Assembly: GCF_014145395.1 (NCBI RefSeq)
Contig: NZ_JACHTE010000008.1
Span: 62,001-126,000, forward strand
Source: Marilutibacter penaei
Lineage (GTDB): Bacteria; Pseudomonadota; Gammaproteobacteria; Xanthomonadales; Xanthomonadaceae
Direction of reading: 5' to 3'
Length of the DNA stretch: 64,000 nt
Shown in pieces: positions 7,681 through 16,992 of this stretch (positions within the stretch are counted from its first letter, which is position 1; each line of letters opens with the position of its first letter). The notes beneath the pieces were generated by a model. The model was not told the origin of the DNA, made no database searches, and was given only the letters and a program-made list of their open reading frames with translations. The position numbers and the translations under genes are program-made.

Positions 7681-9474
7681 ATGCCTGCTGCCTACAAGAT
7701 CCATGAACACACCTTCGACATGGTAGTGGTCGGCGCCGGCGGTGCCGGCCTGCGCGCGACCTTCGGCCTGGCCCAGAAGGGCCTGAAGACCGCCTGCATC
7801 ACCAAGGTGTTCCCGACCCGTTCGCATACCGTCGCGGCCCAGGGTGGCGTCGCGGCGGCGCTCGCCAACATGGGCGAGGACAGCTGGCGCTACCACTTCT
7901 TCGATACCGTCAAGGGCTCGGACTGGCTGGGCGACCAGGACGCCATCGAGTACATGTGCAAGGAGGCCATCCCGGCCATCATCGAGCTCGAGCACTACGG
8001 CGTGCCGTTCTCGCGTACCGAGGATGGCAAGATCTACCAGCGTCCGTTCGGTGGCATGACGACGAAGTTCGGCGAGGGCCCGCCGGCGCAGCGCACCTGC
8101 GCCGCGGCTGACCGGACCGGTCACGCGATCCTGCACACGCTGTACCAGCAGTCGTTGGCGCATGACGCGCAGTTCTTCATCGAATATTTCGCGCTCGACC
8201 TGATCATGGATGCCGACGGCGCCTGTCGCGGCGTGTTGGCGCTCGACCTGTCGACCGGCGAGCTGCACCTGTTCCGTGCCCAAGGCACCGTGCTGGCGAC
8301 CGGCGGTTACGGTCGCGCCTATTTCTCCGCGACCTCGGCCCATACCTGCACCGGCGACGGTGGCGGCATGGTGCTGCGTGCCGGCCTGGCGATGCAGGAC
8401 ATGGAGTTCGTTCAGTTCCACCCGACCGGCATCTACGGTGCCGGCTGCCTGATCACCGAGGGCGTGCGGGGCGAGGGCGGCATCCTGCGCAACAGCAACG
8501 GCGAGCGCTTCATGGAGCGCTATGCGCCGAGCGTGAAGGACCTGGCGCCGCGTGACATGGTCAGCCGCTCGATGACGATCGAGATCCGCGAAGGCCGCGG
8601 CGTCGGCGAGCACAAGGACCACATCCTGCTCGACCTGACCCACCTCGGCCCCGAGGTCATCCACGAGAAGCTGCCCGGCATCGCCGAATCGGCGCGCATT
8701 TTCGCGGGCGTCGACGTCGAGAAGGAGCCGATCCCGGTCATCCCGACCGTGCACTACAACATGGGCGGCATCCCGACCAATTACCACGGCGAAGTCGTGC
8801 AGCTGCGCAACGGCAATCCGGACGAAGTCGTCCCGGGCCTGTTCGCGATCGGCGAGGCGGCCTGCGTGTCGGTGCACGGTGCGAACCGCCTGGGCTCGAA
8901 CTCGCTGCTCGACCTGGTCGTGTTCGGCCGCGCCGTCGCCAACCGCGCCGCCGAGATCGTCAAGCCGAATGGCGCGCAGCAGCCGCTCGCCGGCGACGCC
9001 TGCGACGAGGCGCTGGCGCGCCTGGACAAGCTGCGCAACTCCAATGGCGGCACGCCGACCGCGGTGATCCGCGACAAGATGCAGCGCACCATGCAGGCCG
9101 ATGCCGCGGTGTTCCGCACCGGGGAGACGCTGTCGGACGGCGTACGCAAGATCCGCGAGATCCACGCGTCCTTCGCCGACGTGAAGGTGACCGACCGCTC
9201 GCTGGTCTGGAACTCCGACCTGATCGAGACCTACGAGTTGTCCAACCTGCTCGGCCAGGCGCTGGCGACCATCGTGTCGGCCGAGAACCGGACCGAGTCG
9301 CGTGGCGCCCACGCCCGCGAGGACTTCCCGGACCGCGACGACACGAACTGGCTGAAGCACACCCTGTGTTCGGTCTCCGAGGACGGCACCACGTCCATCG
9401 ACTACCGCCCGGTGCATATGTACACGTTGACCAGCGACGTCGACGTGGTGCCGCCGAAGAAGCGCGTCTACTGA
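7681..9474 (+). CDS. sdhA: Succinate dehydrogenase flavoprotein subunit
   Basis: 597 residues, standard length. Oxidises succinate to fumarate in the TCA cycle and respiratory chain. The N-terminal dinucleotide-binding motif [12 protein letters not shown] is at about 15-26. [15 protein letters not shown] near 47-61 includes the histidine to which FAD is covalently bound. [15 protein letters not shown] and RDMVSR are substrate-site segments. The C-terminal helical domain ends [12 protein letters not shown]. Downstream of sdhD and upstream of sdhB in the sdhCDAB operon. Confidence 0.98.
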   Translation: MPAAYKIHEHTFDMVVVGAGGAGLRATFGLAQKGLKTACITKVFPTRSHTVAAQGGVAAALANMGEDSWRYHFFDTVKGSDWLGDQDAIEYMCKEAIPAIIELEHYGVPFSRTEDGKIYQRPFGGMTTKFGEGPPAQRTCAAADRTGHAILHTLYQQSLAHDAQFFIEYFALDLIMDADGACRGVLALDLSTGELHLFRAQGTVLATGGYGRAYFSATSAHTCTGDGGGMVLRAGLAMQDMEFVQFHPTGIYGAGCLITEGVRGEGGILRNSNGERFMERYAPSVKDLAPRDMVSRSMTIEIREGRGVGEHKDHILLDLTHLGPEVIHEKLPGIAESARIFAGVDVEKEPIPVIPTVHYNMGGIPTNYHGEVVQLRNGNPDEVVPGLFAIGEAACVSVHGANRLGSNSLLDLVVFGRAVANRAAEIVKPNGAQQPLAGDACDEALARLDKLRNSNGGTPTAVIRDKMQRTMQADAAVFRTGETLSDGVRKIREIHASFADVKVTDRSLVWNSDLIETYELSNLLGQALATIVSAENRTESRGAHAREDFPDRDDTNWLKHTLCSVSEDGTTSIDYRPVHMYTLTSDVDVVPPKKRVY

Positions 9475-9489
9475 TCCGGAGCGAGCACC

Positions 9490-10275
9490 GTGGCTGAATT
9501 CTCCCTACCCAAGAACTCGCAGATCCAGAAGGGCCGTCACTTCCCGGCCGCCCAGGGCGCGAAGAACGTCCGCACGTTCAAGGTCTACCGCTGGAGTCCG
9601 GACGACGGCATGAACCCGCGCGTCGATACGTACGACGTCGACATGGCGACCTGCGGCCCGATGGTCCTGGACGCGCTGATCAAGATCAAGAACGAGATCG
9701 ATCCGACGCTGACCTTCCGTCGCTCCTGCCGCGAAGGTATCTGCGGTTCGTGCGCGATGAACATCGATGGCACCAACACCCTGGCCTGCACCAAGGCGAT
9801 CAGCGACTGCGGCAAGGCCGAGGTGCCGATCTATCCGCTGCCGCACATGGAGGTGGTCAAGGACCTGGTCCCGGACCTCACCCACTTCTATGCGCAGTAC
9901 GCCTCGATCAAGCCCTGGCTGCGGACCCAGAGCCCCTCGCCATCCGACCGCGAGCGCCTGCAGTCGCCCGAGGACCGCAAGAAGCTCGACGGGCTGTACG
10001 AGTGCATCCTCTGCGCCTGCTGCTCGACCAGTTGTCCGAGCTACTGGTGGAACGGCGACCGCTACCTCGGCCCGGCGATCCTGCTGCAGGCCTACCGCTG
10101 GATCATCGACTCCCGCGACGAGGACACCGGTGCGCGCCTGGACGACCTTGAGGACCCGTTCAAGCTCTACCGCTGCCACACGATCATGAACTGTGCGCGG
10201 ACCTGCCCGAAAGGACTGAATCCCGCGCAGGCGATCGGCGAGATCAAGAAGCTGATGCTCGCGCGCCGGGTCTGA
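9490..10275 (+). CDS. sdhB: Succinate dehydrogenase iron-sulfur subunit
   Basis: 261 residues, GTG start at 9490. The N-terminal plant-ferredoxin-like domain carries CREGICGSC and the downstream C of TLAC for the [2Fe-2S] centre. The C-terminal domain has [12 protein letters not shown] and [17 protein letters not shown] for the [4Fe-4S] and [3Fe-4S] centres. It transfers electrons from FAD to the quinone site in SdhCD. Last structural sdh gene, followed by a likely terminator. Confidence 0.97.
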   Translation: MAEFSLPKNSQIQKGRHFPAAQGAKNVRTFKVYRWSPDDGMNPRVDTYDVDMATCGPMVLDALIKIKNEIDPTLTFRRSCREGICGSCAMNIDGTNTLACTKAISDCGKAEVPIYPLPHMEVVKDLVPDLTHFYAQYASIKPWLRTQSPSPSDRERLQSPEDRKKLDGLYECILCACCSTSCPSYWWNGDRYLGPAILLQAYRWIIDSRDEDTGARLDDLEDPFKLYRCHTIMNCARTCPKGLNPAQAIGEIKKLMLARRV

Positions 10276-10298
10276 CGCACGGCGCTGGCGCGACGGGG

Positions 10299-10326
10299 AA
10301 GGGCGTGCCACGGCGCGCCCTTTTCC
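10299..10326 (+). terminator. Probable terminator after sdhCDAB
   Basis: Inverted repeat AAGGGCGTGCC / GGCGCGCCCTT with a short loop and one wobble pair, ending in TTTTCCTTT, 24 bases past the sdhB stop. It would separate sdhCDAB from the MAPEG-sdhE-ygfX genes. Confidence 0.7.
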
Positions 10327-10386
10327 TTTGGCGCGGCACGGTTTAGCGTGTATGCGCCCGGTTGCGGGCGCTTTCGAGGGGTTGGG

Positions 10387-10809
10387 ATGGACGACAACGC
10401 GATCTGGCTGCCCGCACTGGCGATGGCCGCGCTGACCTTCGTGGTCTGGTGGCGCATGTACTTCATGCGCGTGGGTCAGATGAAACGCGAGCGCATCCAT
10501 CCGCAGAAGGTCGCCACCTCCGCCGCGGCATCGGCGCTCCTGACCGACAGTCGCGCCGCCGACAACTTCCGCAACCTGTTCGAGTTGCCGGTGCTCTTCT
10601 ACGTCGCGCTGGTGATCGCCGACCGCATCGCGCTGGTCGACGCCATCGTGCTGGGACTGGCATGGATGTTCGTGGCGCTGCGGATCCTGCACAGTGCGAT
10701 CCACGTGACCTACAACAAGGTCATGCACCGTTTCATGGCCTACGTGGGCGGTGGCCTGGTGTTGTGGGTGCTCTGGGGCTACCTCGCGCTGGGCCTGCTC
10801 CGGGGGTGA
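10387..10809 (+). CDS. MAPEG-family membrane protein
   Basis: 140 residues from ATG 10387, preceded by GAGGGG seven bases upstream. Four hydrophobic helices (about 5-24, 64-81, 86-103, 118-138). The central [15 protein letters not shown] around 58-72 is the hallmark of membrane-associated eicosanoid/glutathione-metabolism (MAPEG) proteins, with [12 protein letters not shown] following. Bacterial members are often glutathione-dependent or uncharacterised. The gene sits between the sdh structural genes and sdhE, and its stop overlaps the sdhE GTG. No enzymatic role can be assigned from sequence alone. Confidence 0.85.
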   Translation: MDDNAIWLPALAMAALTFVVWWRMYFMRVGQMKRERIHPQKVATSAAASALLTDSRAADNFRNLFELPVLFYVALVIADRIALVDAIVLGLAWMFVALRILHSAIHVTYNKVMHRFMAYVGGGLVLWVLWGYLALGLLRG

Positions 10810-11069
10810 GCGTGGACGTGGCCGACGACGACGCCGAGCTCCGCCGCCTGCGCTGGCGCTGCCGGCGAGGCATGCGGGAGCTGGACCAGCTGTTCGAGCG
10901 TTACCTTGACCGGGAATGGCGGAAAAGTCCTACGTCCGAACGCGCCCGTTTCCTGGAACTGCTCGCCACCGAGGACGATAAGCTCTGGCACTGGTTCATG
11001 GGACACGAGGTGCCTCCCGATGCCGGACTCCACGCCCTGGTCGAACGCATTCGCGCCTTGCCGCCTTGA
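10806..11069 (+). CDS. sdhE: FAD assembly factor SdhE (CptB/YgfY family)
   Basis: 87 residues from GTG 10806 overlapping the preceding TGA (GTGA); GTG at 10812 or 10818 are equally possible starts. Contains [18 protein letters not shown], the conserved RGMxELD segment of the SdhE/Sdh5 family, which assists covalent flavinylation of SdhA. The C-terminus [13 protein letters not shown] is also typical. Together with the DUF1674 gene on the other side of sdhCDAB, two SDH assembly factors bracket the operon. In enterobacteria this family was also described as the antitoxin CptB. Confidence 0.9.
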   Translation: MSVDVADDDAELRRLRWRCRRGMRELDQLFERYLDREWRKSPTSERARFLELLATEDDKLWHWFMGHEVPPDAGLHALVERIRALPP

Positions 11070-11466
11070 ATGGCGGCCATCGCCGGCCCTCACGTTCGCG
11101 CTTGGCCTGCTGGGCGTGCTGTCCGCCGCCGGCTGCGTCGGAAGCGACCTGCCACGCCCCTGGGCCTGGACCCTTGCCGCATTCGCGGCCGTCGGCGGCG
11201 GCCTTCTCGCGTGGCGCGAGCATCGAAGGGCTGGCATGTCCGTGCTGATCGCCCCGGATGGCGCCGTCCACCTCGACGGTATCGAGGTCCAGGGCTTCGA
11301 CGTCGCATGGCGCGGTCCGTTGGCGATGATGCGCTGGCAAGGGTCGAGCCGCACCGAATTCCGGGCCTGGTGGCCTGATGCCCTGCCTGCCACTGGGCGA
11401 CGTGAATTGAGGCTGGCGATGATGCGCGCGGCCTCTGCCCGGGGCCGGGATTCAATGGCACCATAG
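11020..11466 (+). CDS. YgfX/CptA-like membrane protein
   Basis: 148 residues from ATG 11020, which has GAGG nine bases upstream and lies inside sdh[17 protein letters not shown] segment near 18-32 opens two closely spaced hydrophobic helices (about 23-40 and 50-64), followed by a beta-rich soluble part with [12 protein letters not shown] and [18 protein letters not shown]. This is the layout of YgfX (CptA), encoded with YgfY/SdhE in other gammaproteobacteria and described as a cytoskeleton-targeting toxin. No ATG/GTG/TTG lies between 11020 and the WRPS motif, so the start is either this long overlap or a rare codon. Family call is from layout and motifs; moderate confidence. Confidence 0.65.
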   Translation: MPDSTPWSNAFAPCRLEWRPSPALTFALGLLGVLSAAGCVGSDLPRPWAWTLAAFAAVGGGLLAWREHRRAGMSVLIAPDGAVHLDGIEVQGFDVAWRGPLAMMRWQGSSRTEFRAWWPDALPATGRRELRLAMMRAASARGRDSMAP

Positions 11467-11471
11467 CCCCC

Positions 11472-12731
11472 ATGTTCAAACCCATCCCCGTGGCCATCGG
11501 TCTGCGTTACCTGCGTGCCAAGCGCCGGAACGGCTTCATTTCCTTCATCTCATTTGCGTCGCTTGCCGGCATCGCGCTGGGCGTGACCACGCTGATCACC
11601 GCGCTGGCGGTGATGAGCGGCTTCCAGCGCGAGATCCGCGACCGCATGCTGCAGATGGTGGCGCATGCGACGGTCAGCGCCTATGGCGATCCATTGCCCG
11701 ACTGGCCTCGCGCGGTCGACATGGCGCTTGAAGACGAGCGGGTGGCGGGCGCGGCCCCCTATGTCGAGAAGGAGGCGCTGCTCTCGGGTACCCGCAACCA
11801 GCCGGCGATGGTGCGCGGCGTCGTGCCCGCGAGGGAAGCCACGACGTCGGTGCTGGCCGAGAAGATGGTGGTGGGCAACCTGGATGAGCTCGTCCCGGGC
11901 GGCTTCAACATCGTGCTCGGCAAGGAGCTTGCGATGTGGATGGGCGTGGGTGTGGGCGACAGCGTCATCGTCACCACGTCGAACTTCCGCAGCACCCCGA
12001 TGGGGGCGGTGGCCCAGCAGAAGCGTTTCACCGTCAGCGGCCTGTTCGAAGCGGGCTACCAGGAGTTCGACAAGGGTCTGGCGGTGGTCAACATGGAGGA
12101 CCTGCAGCGGGTCCTGCGAATGGGCGATGGCGTGACCGGCGTGCGGGTACGCCTGCACGACATGGACCAGGCGTTCGACGTCGCCCGTTCGCTGGCGTTG
12201 CGCCTGGCCGAATTCGAGGGCGGGCCGTATCGCGTCAGCGACTGGGCCAGCGAGCACGCCAACATGTTCCACGCACTGAAGATGGAGAAGACCCTGATCG
12301 GCATCCTGCTGTCACTGATCATCGCGATGGGGGCCTTCAACCTGGTGTCTTCCCAGGTCATGCTGGTGACCGACAAACAGGCCGACATCGCCATCCTCCG
12401 CACCCTCGGTCTGTCCCCGCGAGGCGTCATGGGCGTCTTCATGGTGCAGGGGTCGGTGATCGGCATCATCGGTACGGTGCTGGGCGTCGTGGGTGGCGTC
12501 AGTCTCACCCTGAGCCTCGAAACCCTGCTGCGCCTCATCGAGAACGTCTTCGGTGTGAGCCTGCTGCCCTCGGCGGACGTGTACTACATCACCGGCCTGC
12601 CGACGGACCTGCAAGGCTCGGACGTGGCGATGATCGCAGCCGTGGCGCTTTCCATGGCGTTCCTGGCCACCCTGTATCCGGCGTGGCGCGCTTCCCGGAC
12701 CCCGCCGGCGGAGGCGCTGCGCTATGAATGA
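11472..12731 (+). CDS. lolC: Lipoprotein-releasing ABC transporter permease
   Basis: 419 residues. FtsX-like permease with one N-terminal helix (about 25-48), a large periplasmic domain (about 50-270) and three C-terminal helices (about 274-297, 318-345, 381-403). Starts with the LolC/E-type [20 protein letters not shown]. Releases outer-membrane lipoproteins from the inner membrane to LolA, driven by LolD. Only one permease gene is present, directly overlapping lolD by eight bases, so either a homodimer or an unlinked second permease is used. Assignment as LolC rather than LolE or a LolF hybrid is not certain. Confidence 0.88.
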   Translation: MFKPIPVAIGLRYLRAKRRNGFISFISFASLAGIALGVTTLITALAVMSGFQREIRDRMLQMVAHATVSAYGDPLPDWPRAVDMALEDERVAGAAPYVEKEALLSGTRNQPAMVRGVVPAREATTSVLAEKMVVGNLDELVPGGFNIVLGKELAMWMGVGVGDSVIVTTSNFRSTPMGAVAQQKRFTVSGLFEAGYQEFDKGLAVVNMEDLQRVLRMGDGVTGVRVRLHDMDQAFDVARSLALRLAEFEGGPYRVSDWASEHANMFHALKMEKTLIGILLSLIIAMGAFNLVSSQVMLVTDKQADIAILRTLGLSPRGVMGVFMVQGSVIGIIGTVLGVVGGVSLTLSLETLLRLIENVFGVSLLPSADVYYITGLPTDLQGSDVAMIAAVALSMAFLATLYPAWRASRTPPAEALRYE

Positions 12732-13437
12732 GCCGAACGTGATGGATGGCGTGGTGCTGCAGTGCGACGGGCTGGCCAAGACGTATGCCGAGGGGCGGCT
12801 GGAAACCCCGGTGTTCAAGGACCTGGATCTTTCGGTCCGCGAAGGCGAGACGGTTGCCATCCTCGGCGCCTCCGGTGCCGGCAAGAGCACGTTGCTGCAC
12901 CTGCTGGGCGGCCTTGATACTCCGACGTCCGGCGAAGTCCATGTGGCGGGACAGCGGATGAGCGGATTGTCCGACGCCGAACGCGGTCGGCTGCGCAATC
13001 GTGCGCTCGGGTTCGTCTACCAGTTCCATCACCTGCTGCCCGAGTTCACGGCGCTGGAGAACGTGATGATGCCGGTGCTGCTCGGTGGCATGGACGTTCC
13101 CGAGGCGGAAACGCGCGCGCGTCACCTGCTGGAGGGGGTAGGGCTGGGGCATCGCCTCGACCACAAGCCCGGCGAACTTTCCGGAGGCGAGCGGCAGCGT
13201 GCCGCGGTCGCTCGTGCACTCGTGAACAGGCCGGCCTGCGTGCTCGGCGATGAGCCGACCGGCAACCTGGACGAGAAGACCGCAGCCACGGTGTTCGAGC
13301 TGATGCTTTCGTTGAACCGCGAACAGCGGACCAGTCTCGTGCTGGTGACCCATGATCGCCGGTTGGCGCGCCGTCTTGACCGTGTCCTCGAGCTGCACGA
13401 AGGACGCCTCAGGGAACTGCTTCCGGACGAGGTCTAG
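12724..13437 (+). CDS. lolD: Lipoprotein-releasing system ATP-binding protein
   Basis: 237 residues; MacB/LolD-type ABC ATPase. Walker A is [12 protein letters not shown] around 47-58; the Q-loop is [19 protein letters not shown]; the ABC signature is [15 protein letters not shown] around 152-166; Walker B is [11 protein letters not shown] around 172-182. The Q-loop sequence with HHLLPEF is typical of LolD. ATG 12724 overlaps the end of lolC (translational coupling). Followed by comEC three bases later. Confidence 0.95.
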   Translation: MNEPNVMDGVVLQCDGLAKTYAEGRLETPVFKDLDLSVREGETVAILGASGAGKSTLLHLLGGLDTPTSGEVHVAGQRMSGLSDAERGRLRNRALGFVYQFHHLLPEFTALENVMMPVLLGGMDVPEAETRARHLLEGVGLGHRLDHKPGELSGGERQRAAVARALVNRPACVLGDEPTGNLDEKTAATVFELMLSLNREQRTSLVLVTHDRRLARRLDRVLELHEGRLRELLPDEV

Positions 13438-13440
13438 GCC

Positions 13441-15843
13441 ATGCAGCCAGCGGCAGGGACGCCGCCCGTCATCCACGCACCCGCAGGGGCATGCGCACGA
13501 CGCCCGGCCGTTGCACTTTTCGGTCCAGGTTCGGCCGCCGCGCTGTTGACCGGTGTCGTGGCCGTGCTGCTGAGCCCGGCCTGGCCGCCGGCGGGTTGGG
13601 GCATTCCGGTCGTCGTCGCCGGACTGTCCTGCCTGGTCGGGGGATGGCGCCGCCGTCGACGGGCGTACTTGTGGATGGGATGGGTCCTCGCGGGTGTCGG
13701 TCTCGCGGTGGTGCATGCGGCCGGCATGCTGGCGGCACAGCTTCCGCCGCGGCTCGAGGGCGCCGAGATGCAGGTGACGGGACGGGTCGTCAGCCTGGTT
13801 GACCGTGCGGATGGCCGGCTGATGTTCGATTTCCGCGTCGATCCGGAGGCCACCCAGCCCGGCGCGCTTCGCGGCGCCTTGCTGCGCCTGGCCTGGCACG
13901 CCCGGGAAGGCACGTCGCCCGCCGCGGTGGCGCCGGGGGAGCGCTGGCAGTTGCGGGTGCGGGTGAGGGCTCCGCGTGGTGTCCGCAATCCGGGTGGCTT
14001 CGACGCGGAGCGTCATGCCCTCGCCGCCGGGCGGGTCGCCGACGGTCAGGTCCGCAGTCCGGCCGACGCCAGGCGCATCACGACCGGCTCCAGCATCGAC
14101 GCGTGGCGCGAGCGCATGGCGGCCCGGATCGAAGCGGGCGTGCCGGCACCGTCTTCGCGCTTCATACGTGCGCTTGCGTTGGGCGACACGCGAGGCGTGT
14201 CGGACCAGGACTGGTACCTGCTGCGGGCGAACGGCCTGACCCACCTGATCGCGATTTCCGGTTTCCACGTGGGGTTGGTGGCCGGCTTCGCGGCACTGCT
14301 GTGCCAGGGGCTCTGGTGGTTGTGGCCCGGCCTCGGGCGATCCATCCCGCGCCCACTTGCCGCAGGACTGGCAGCCGTGGCGGGGGCCGCCGTCTACGCG
14401 GCGGTGGCCGGTTTCGCACTGCCCACCGTGCGGACGGTGCTGATGATCGCCGTGGTCGTGCTGTCGCGGCTGGCGCGGGAGCGGTCGGCGCAGGTCGACG
14501 CACTGTCGATCGCGGCGATTGTCGTGCTGCTGGTCGATCCACTGGCCGTGCTGGGTGCAGGCTTCTGGTTGAGCTTTGCCGGCGTGGCATGGCTGATGTG
14601 GTGCCTGCCGGTCGCGACCCGGCGTCCCGTTCGCGCGTTCCTGCTGGCGCAAGGGGTGGTCACCGTCGGGCTGCTGCCCCTGAGCGTGGCGCTGTTCGGG
14701 CAGGCGTCGCTGGCCGGGCCCATCGCCAACCTGGTCGCCGTTCCATGGTGGAGCCTGGTGGTGGTGCCGCTGGTCCTGGCCGGCACCGCGCTGGACGGCG
14801 TCTGGGCGGGTGCCGGTGTCTGGGCATGGCGCCTGGGGGCCTGGTGCTTCGACCTGACATGGCCCTTGTTCGAGCATCTCGGTGGCAGTCGCCTCGCGCT
14901 GGCGTGGTTGCCCGATTCAAGCTGGGTCGCGGTTCCCATGGCCGTGCTCGGGGCCTTCTGGATGCTGTTGCCTCGCGGCCTTCCGGGCAAGCCGCTGGCC
15001 GCTCTGCTGTGGCTCCCGCTGCTGTGGCCGGCGAAGGACCTGCCTGCCCATGGCGAGCTCGAGATGCAGGTGCTGGATGTCGGGCAGGGCCTCGCGATCG
15101 TGGTCCGGACGGCAGGCCACGTGTTGCTCTACGACGCAGGGCCGCTCGGACGCAGTGGACACGACGCGGGGGAACGGATCGTGGTGCCGGCACTCCATGG
15201 GCTCGGCATCCGGAGGCTCGACCGGATCATGCTCAGCCATGCCGATGCCGACCACGCCGGGGGGCTGGCGGCGACGCGGAGCGCTTTCGATACCGATACG
15301 CTCGTTGCTCCGCACCAGTCCGGCATCGAAGGCGCGACCGCCTGCGTCGCCGGCGATGCCTGGGCGTGGGACGGGGTCTGGTTCGAGGTGCTGCATCCCA
15401 CGCCGTTCTTTCCGTATCTCGGCAACGAGTCGAGTTGCGTGCTTCGCATCAGTTCGCCCCATGGGCGGGTCCTGTTGACGGGCGACATCGGCACGATCAT
15501 CGAGCAGCGCCTCCTGCGCATGTCCCCGCAGCGGCTGGGCGCCGAGGTGGTTGTGGTGCCGCATCACGGCAGCAATGGCAGTTCCAGCCCGTCCTTCATC
15601 GAGGCGGTAGGCGCGCGGCACGCCATCGTGTCGACGGCGCATGGCAACCATTTCCGCCATCCGCGGCCGGAGATCGTCGCACGTTGGTCGCAGGCAGGGG
15701 CGGCCTGGCACGACACCGCGGTCACGGGAGCCGTGCGGGTCGGGCTGTCCAGGGAGGGGGTAGACGTCGAATCGAGACGCCGCGCACAGCGACGGGGGTG
15801 GGATGCGGAGGCGCGCCGCCGGGCCGCCTCGGTCCCGCCCTGA
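13441..15843 (+). CDS. comEC: DNA internalization competence protein ComEC/Rec2
   Basis: 800 residues. Inner-membrane channel for single-stranded DNA uptake during natural transformation. The N-terminus has two or three helices and a DUF4131-like segment; the competence domain (about 225-480) begins ANGLTHLIAISGFHVGLVAG and holds many transmembrane helices; the C-terminus from about 535 is a metallo-beta-lactamase-like domain starting MQVLDVGQGLAIVV with SHADADHAGG near 599-608 and HHGSNGSSSPSF. GAGG precedes the ATG at good spacing. It follows lolD within three bases. Complete length suggests function; other competence genes are not in the window. Confidence 0.93.
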   Translation: MQPAAGTPPVIHAPAGACARRPAVALFGPGSAAALLTGVVAVLLSPAWPPAGWGIPVVVAGLSCLVGGWRRRRRAYLWMGWVLAGVGLAVVHAAGMLAAQLPPRLEGAEMQVTGRVVSLVDRADGRLMFDFRVDPEATQPGALRGALLRLAWHAREGTSPAAVAPGERWQLRVRVRAPRGVRNPGGFDAERHALAAGRVADGQVRSPADARRITTGSSIDAWRERMAARIEAGVPAPSSRFIRALALGDTRGVSDQDWYLLRANGLTHLIAISGFHVGLVAGFAALLCQGLWWLWPGLGRSIPRPLAAGLAAVAGAAVYAAVAGFALPTVRTVLMIAVVVLSRLARERSAQVDALSIAAIVVLLVDPLAVLGAGFWLSFAGVAWLMWCLPVATRRPVRAFLLAQGVVTVGLLPLSVALFGQASLAGPIANLVAVPWWSLVVVPLVLAGTALDGVWAGAGVWAWRLGAWCFDLTWPLFEHLGGSRLALAWLPDSSWVAVPMAVLGAFWMLLPRGLPGKPLAALLWLPLLWPAKDLPAHGELEMQVLDVGQGLAIVVRTAGHVLLYDAGPLGRSGHDAGERIVVPALHGLGIRRLDRIMLSHADADHAGGLAATRSAFDTDTLVAPHQSGIEGATACVAGDAWAWDGVWFEVLHPTPFFPYLGNESSCVLRISSPHGRVLLTGDIGTIIEQRLLRMSPQRLGAEVVVVPHHGSNGSSSPSFIEAVGARHAIVSTAHGNHFRHPRPEIVARWSQAGAAWHDTAVTGAVRVGLSREGVDVESRRRAQRRGWDAEARRRAASVPP

Positions 15844-15894
15844 CTGGGCTATCCTATCGGCCGAACAGGAACGGCTCAGGCCGGAGGTTTGCGA

Positions 15895-16545
15895 GTGCTG
15901 GAACTGGTCAAGGCCGGCGGTTGGCCGATGATCCCGCTGCTGCTGCTGTCGCTGGTCGCGCTGGCGATCATCGTCGAGCGGGCGTGGACCCTGCGTCGGG
16001 CGGCGGTGATGCCCCCGGGGCTGGGCAAGGAGGTCCGTGCGTGGGCGTCGCGCGGGAAGCTGGATCCGAGCCACATCGAATCCCTGCGCCGCACCTCGCC
16101 GTTGGGCGAGCTGTTGGCCGCCGCGCTGGACGTGCGGAACGGAACGCGCGAGCAGATGCGCGAGCGGGTGGAAGACGTCGGGCGCCACCTGGTGCATCGG
16201 ATGGAGCGCTTCCTCAATACCCTGGGGACCATCGCCGCTGCCGGTCCGCTGCTCGGCCTGTTCGGCACCGTGGTGGGCATGATCCAGATGTTCCTGGTGA
16301 TCGGCGACCAGGGGATCGGCGACGTGAACCAGCTGGCCGGCGGCATCGGCAAGGCCCTGGTATGCACCGCGACCGGCATGATCGTGGCGATTCCTGCGCT
16401 GATGGCGCATCGGTGGTTCCGAGGTCGCGTCGGCGAGTACATCGTCTCGATGGAGCACGAGGCCATCCAGTTGCTCGACACGATCGACCCGCCCGCCCGT
16501 GCCGCCCGGCCGGCCCGGCCCGCGCCGGTCAAGGCCCGCGCCTGA
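15895..16545 (+). CDS. exbB: MotA/TolQ/ExbB proton channel family protein
   Basis: 216 residues from GTG 15895, chosen because GGAGG lies seven bases upstream; the alternative TTG 15889 is only one base from it. Three transmembrane helices (about 8-29, 111-135, 150-175). Motifs: GGWPMIPLLLLSLVALAIIVER at the N-terminus, and the channel segment LGTIAAAGPLLGLFGTVVGM near 108-127. Forms the proton-driven ExbB-ExbD motor that energises TonB or an equivalent. It lies upstream of an ExbD-like gene and msbA, an arrangement known in several proteobacteria; a TonB gene is 21 kb away. Confidence 0.88.
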   Translation: MLELVKAGGWPMIPLLLLSLVALAIIVERAWTLRRAAVMPPGLGKEVRAWASRGKLDPSHIESLRRTSPLGELLAAALDVRNGTREQMRERVEDVGRHLVHRMERFLNTLGTIAAAGPLLGLFGTVVGMIQMFLVIGDQGIGDVNQLAGGIGKALVCTATGMIVAIPALMAHRWFRGRVGEYIVSMEHEAIQLLDTIDPPARAARPARPAPVKARA

Positions 16546-16554
16546 GGCCCGGCG

Positions 16555-16992
16555 ATGCGTATCCAGGACCACCGCGCCTTCGACGAGCCCGACATCAACC
16601 TCGTGCCCCTGATCGACGTCATCCTGGTGTTGATCATCTTCTTCGTGGTGACCACCACGTTCGACGCCCGGTCCGTGCTCAAGCTGCAACTGCCGACCGC
16701 GCAGGGCGAGACCAACGACGCCAACAAGGCCCTGAGCGTGCTGGTCAATGCCGACGGTCGTTATTTCGTGGACGACCGCGAGGTGCTGCGCGACGACCTT
16801 GAATCGCTGAAGGCGACGCTGGCCGACGTGGGGGGCGACGACCGGGACCGTCCGGTGCTGCTGCGTGCGGATGCGCGCACGCCGCACCAGGCCGTGGTCA
16901 CCGCTTACGACGCGCTGGGCCAGCTCGGTTTCAAGCGGGTGATGATCGCCACCGCGCCCCAGGCGGACGGGGGAGGCGAGGGCGGCCCATGA
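16555..16992 (+). CDS. exbD: ExbD/TolR family protein
   Basis: 145 residues. Short cytoplasmic N-terminus, then a single transmembrane helix (about 18-40) containing DINLVPLIDVILVLIIFF, where the aspartate in LIDV is the conserved proton-carrying residue of ExbD/TolR. The periplasmic C-terminal domain includes LLRADARTPHQAVVTAYDALGQLGF. Ten bases after exbB; its TGA overlaps the msbA ATG by four bases. Confidence 0.92.
   Translation: MRIQDHRAFDEPDINLVPLIDVILVLIIFFVVTTTFDARSVLKLQLPTAQGETNDANKALSVLVNADGRYFVDDREVLRDDLESLKATLADVGGDDRDRPVLLRADARTPHQAVVTAYDALGQLGFKRVMIATAPQADGGGEGGP

Noticed and set aside
11070-11378. ATG at 11070 after sdhE as a start of a separate gene
   Set aside because: It is in a different frame from the YgfX-like protein and its product is Arg/Ala-rich with no hydrophobic helices.
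14103-16802. An 899-codon plus-strand frame overlapping comEC, exbB and exbD
   Set aside because: Shifted frame of comEC and exbB; rich in Arg, Gly, Ala with no motif, while the overlapping genes have clear ones.
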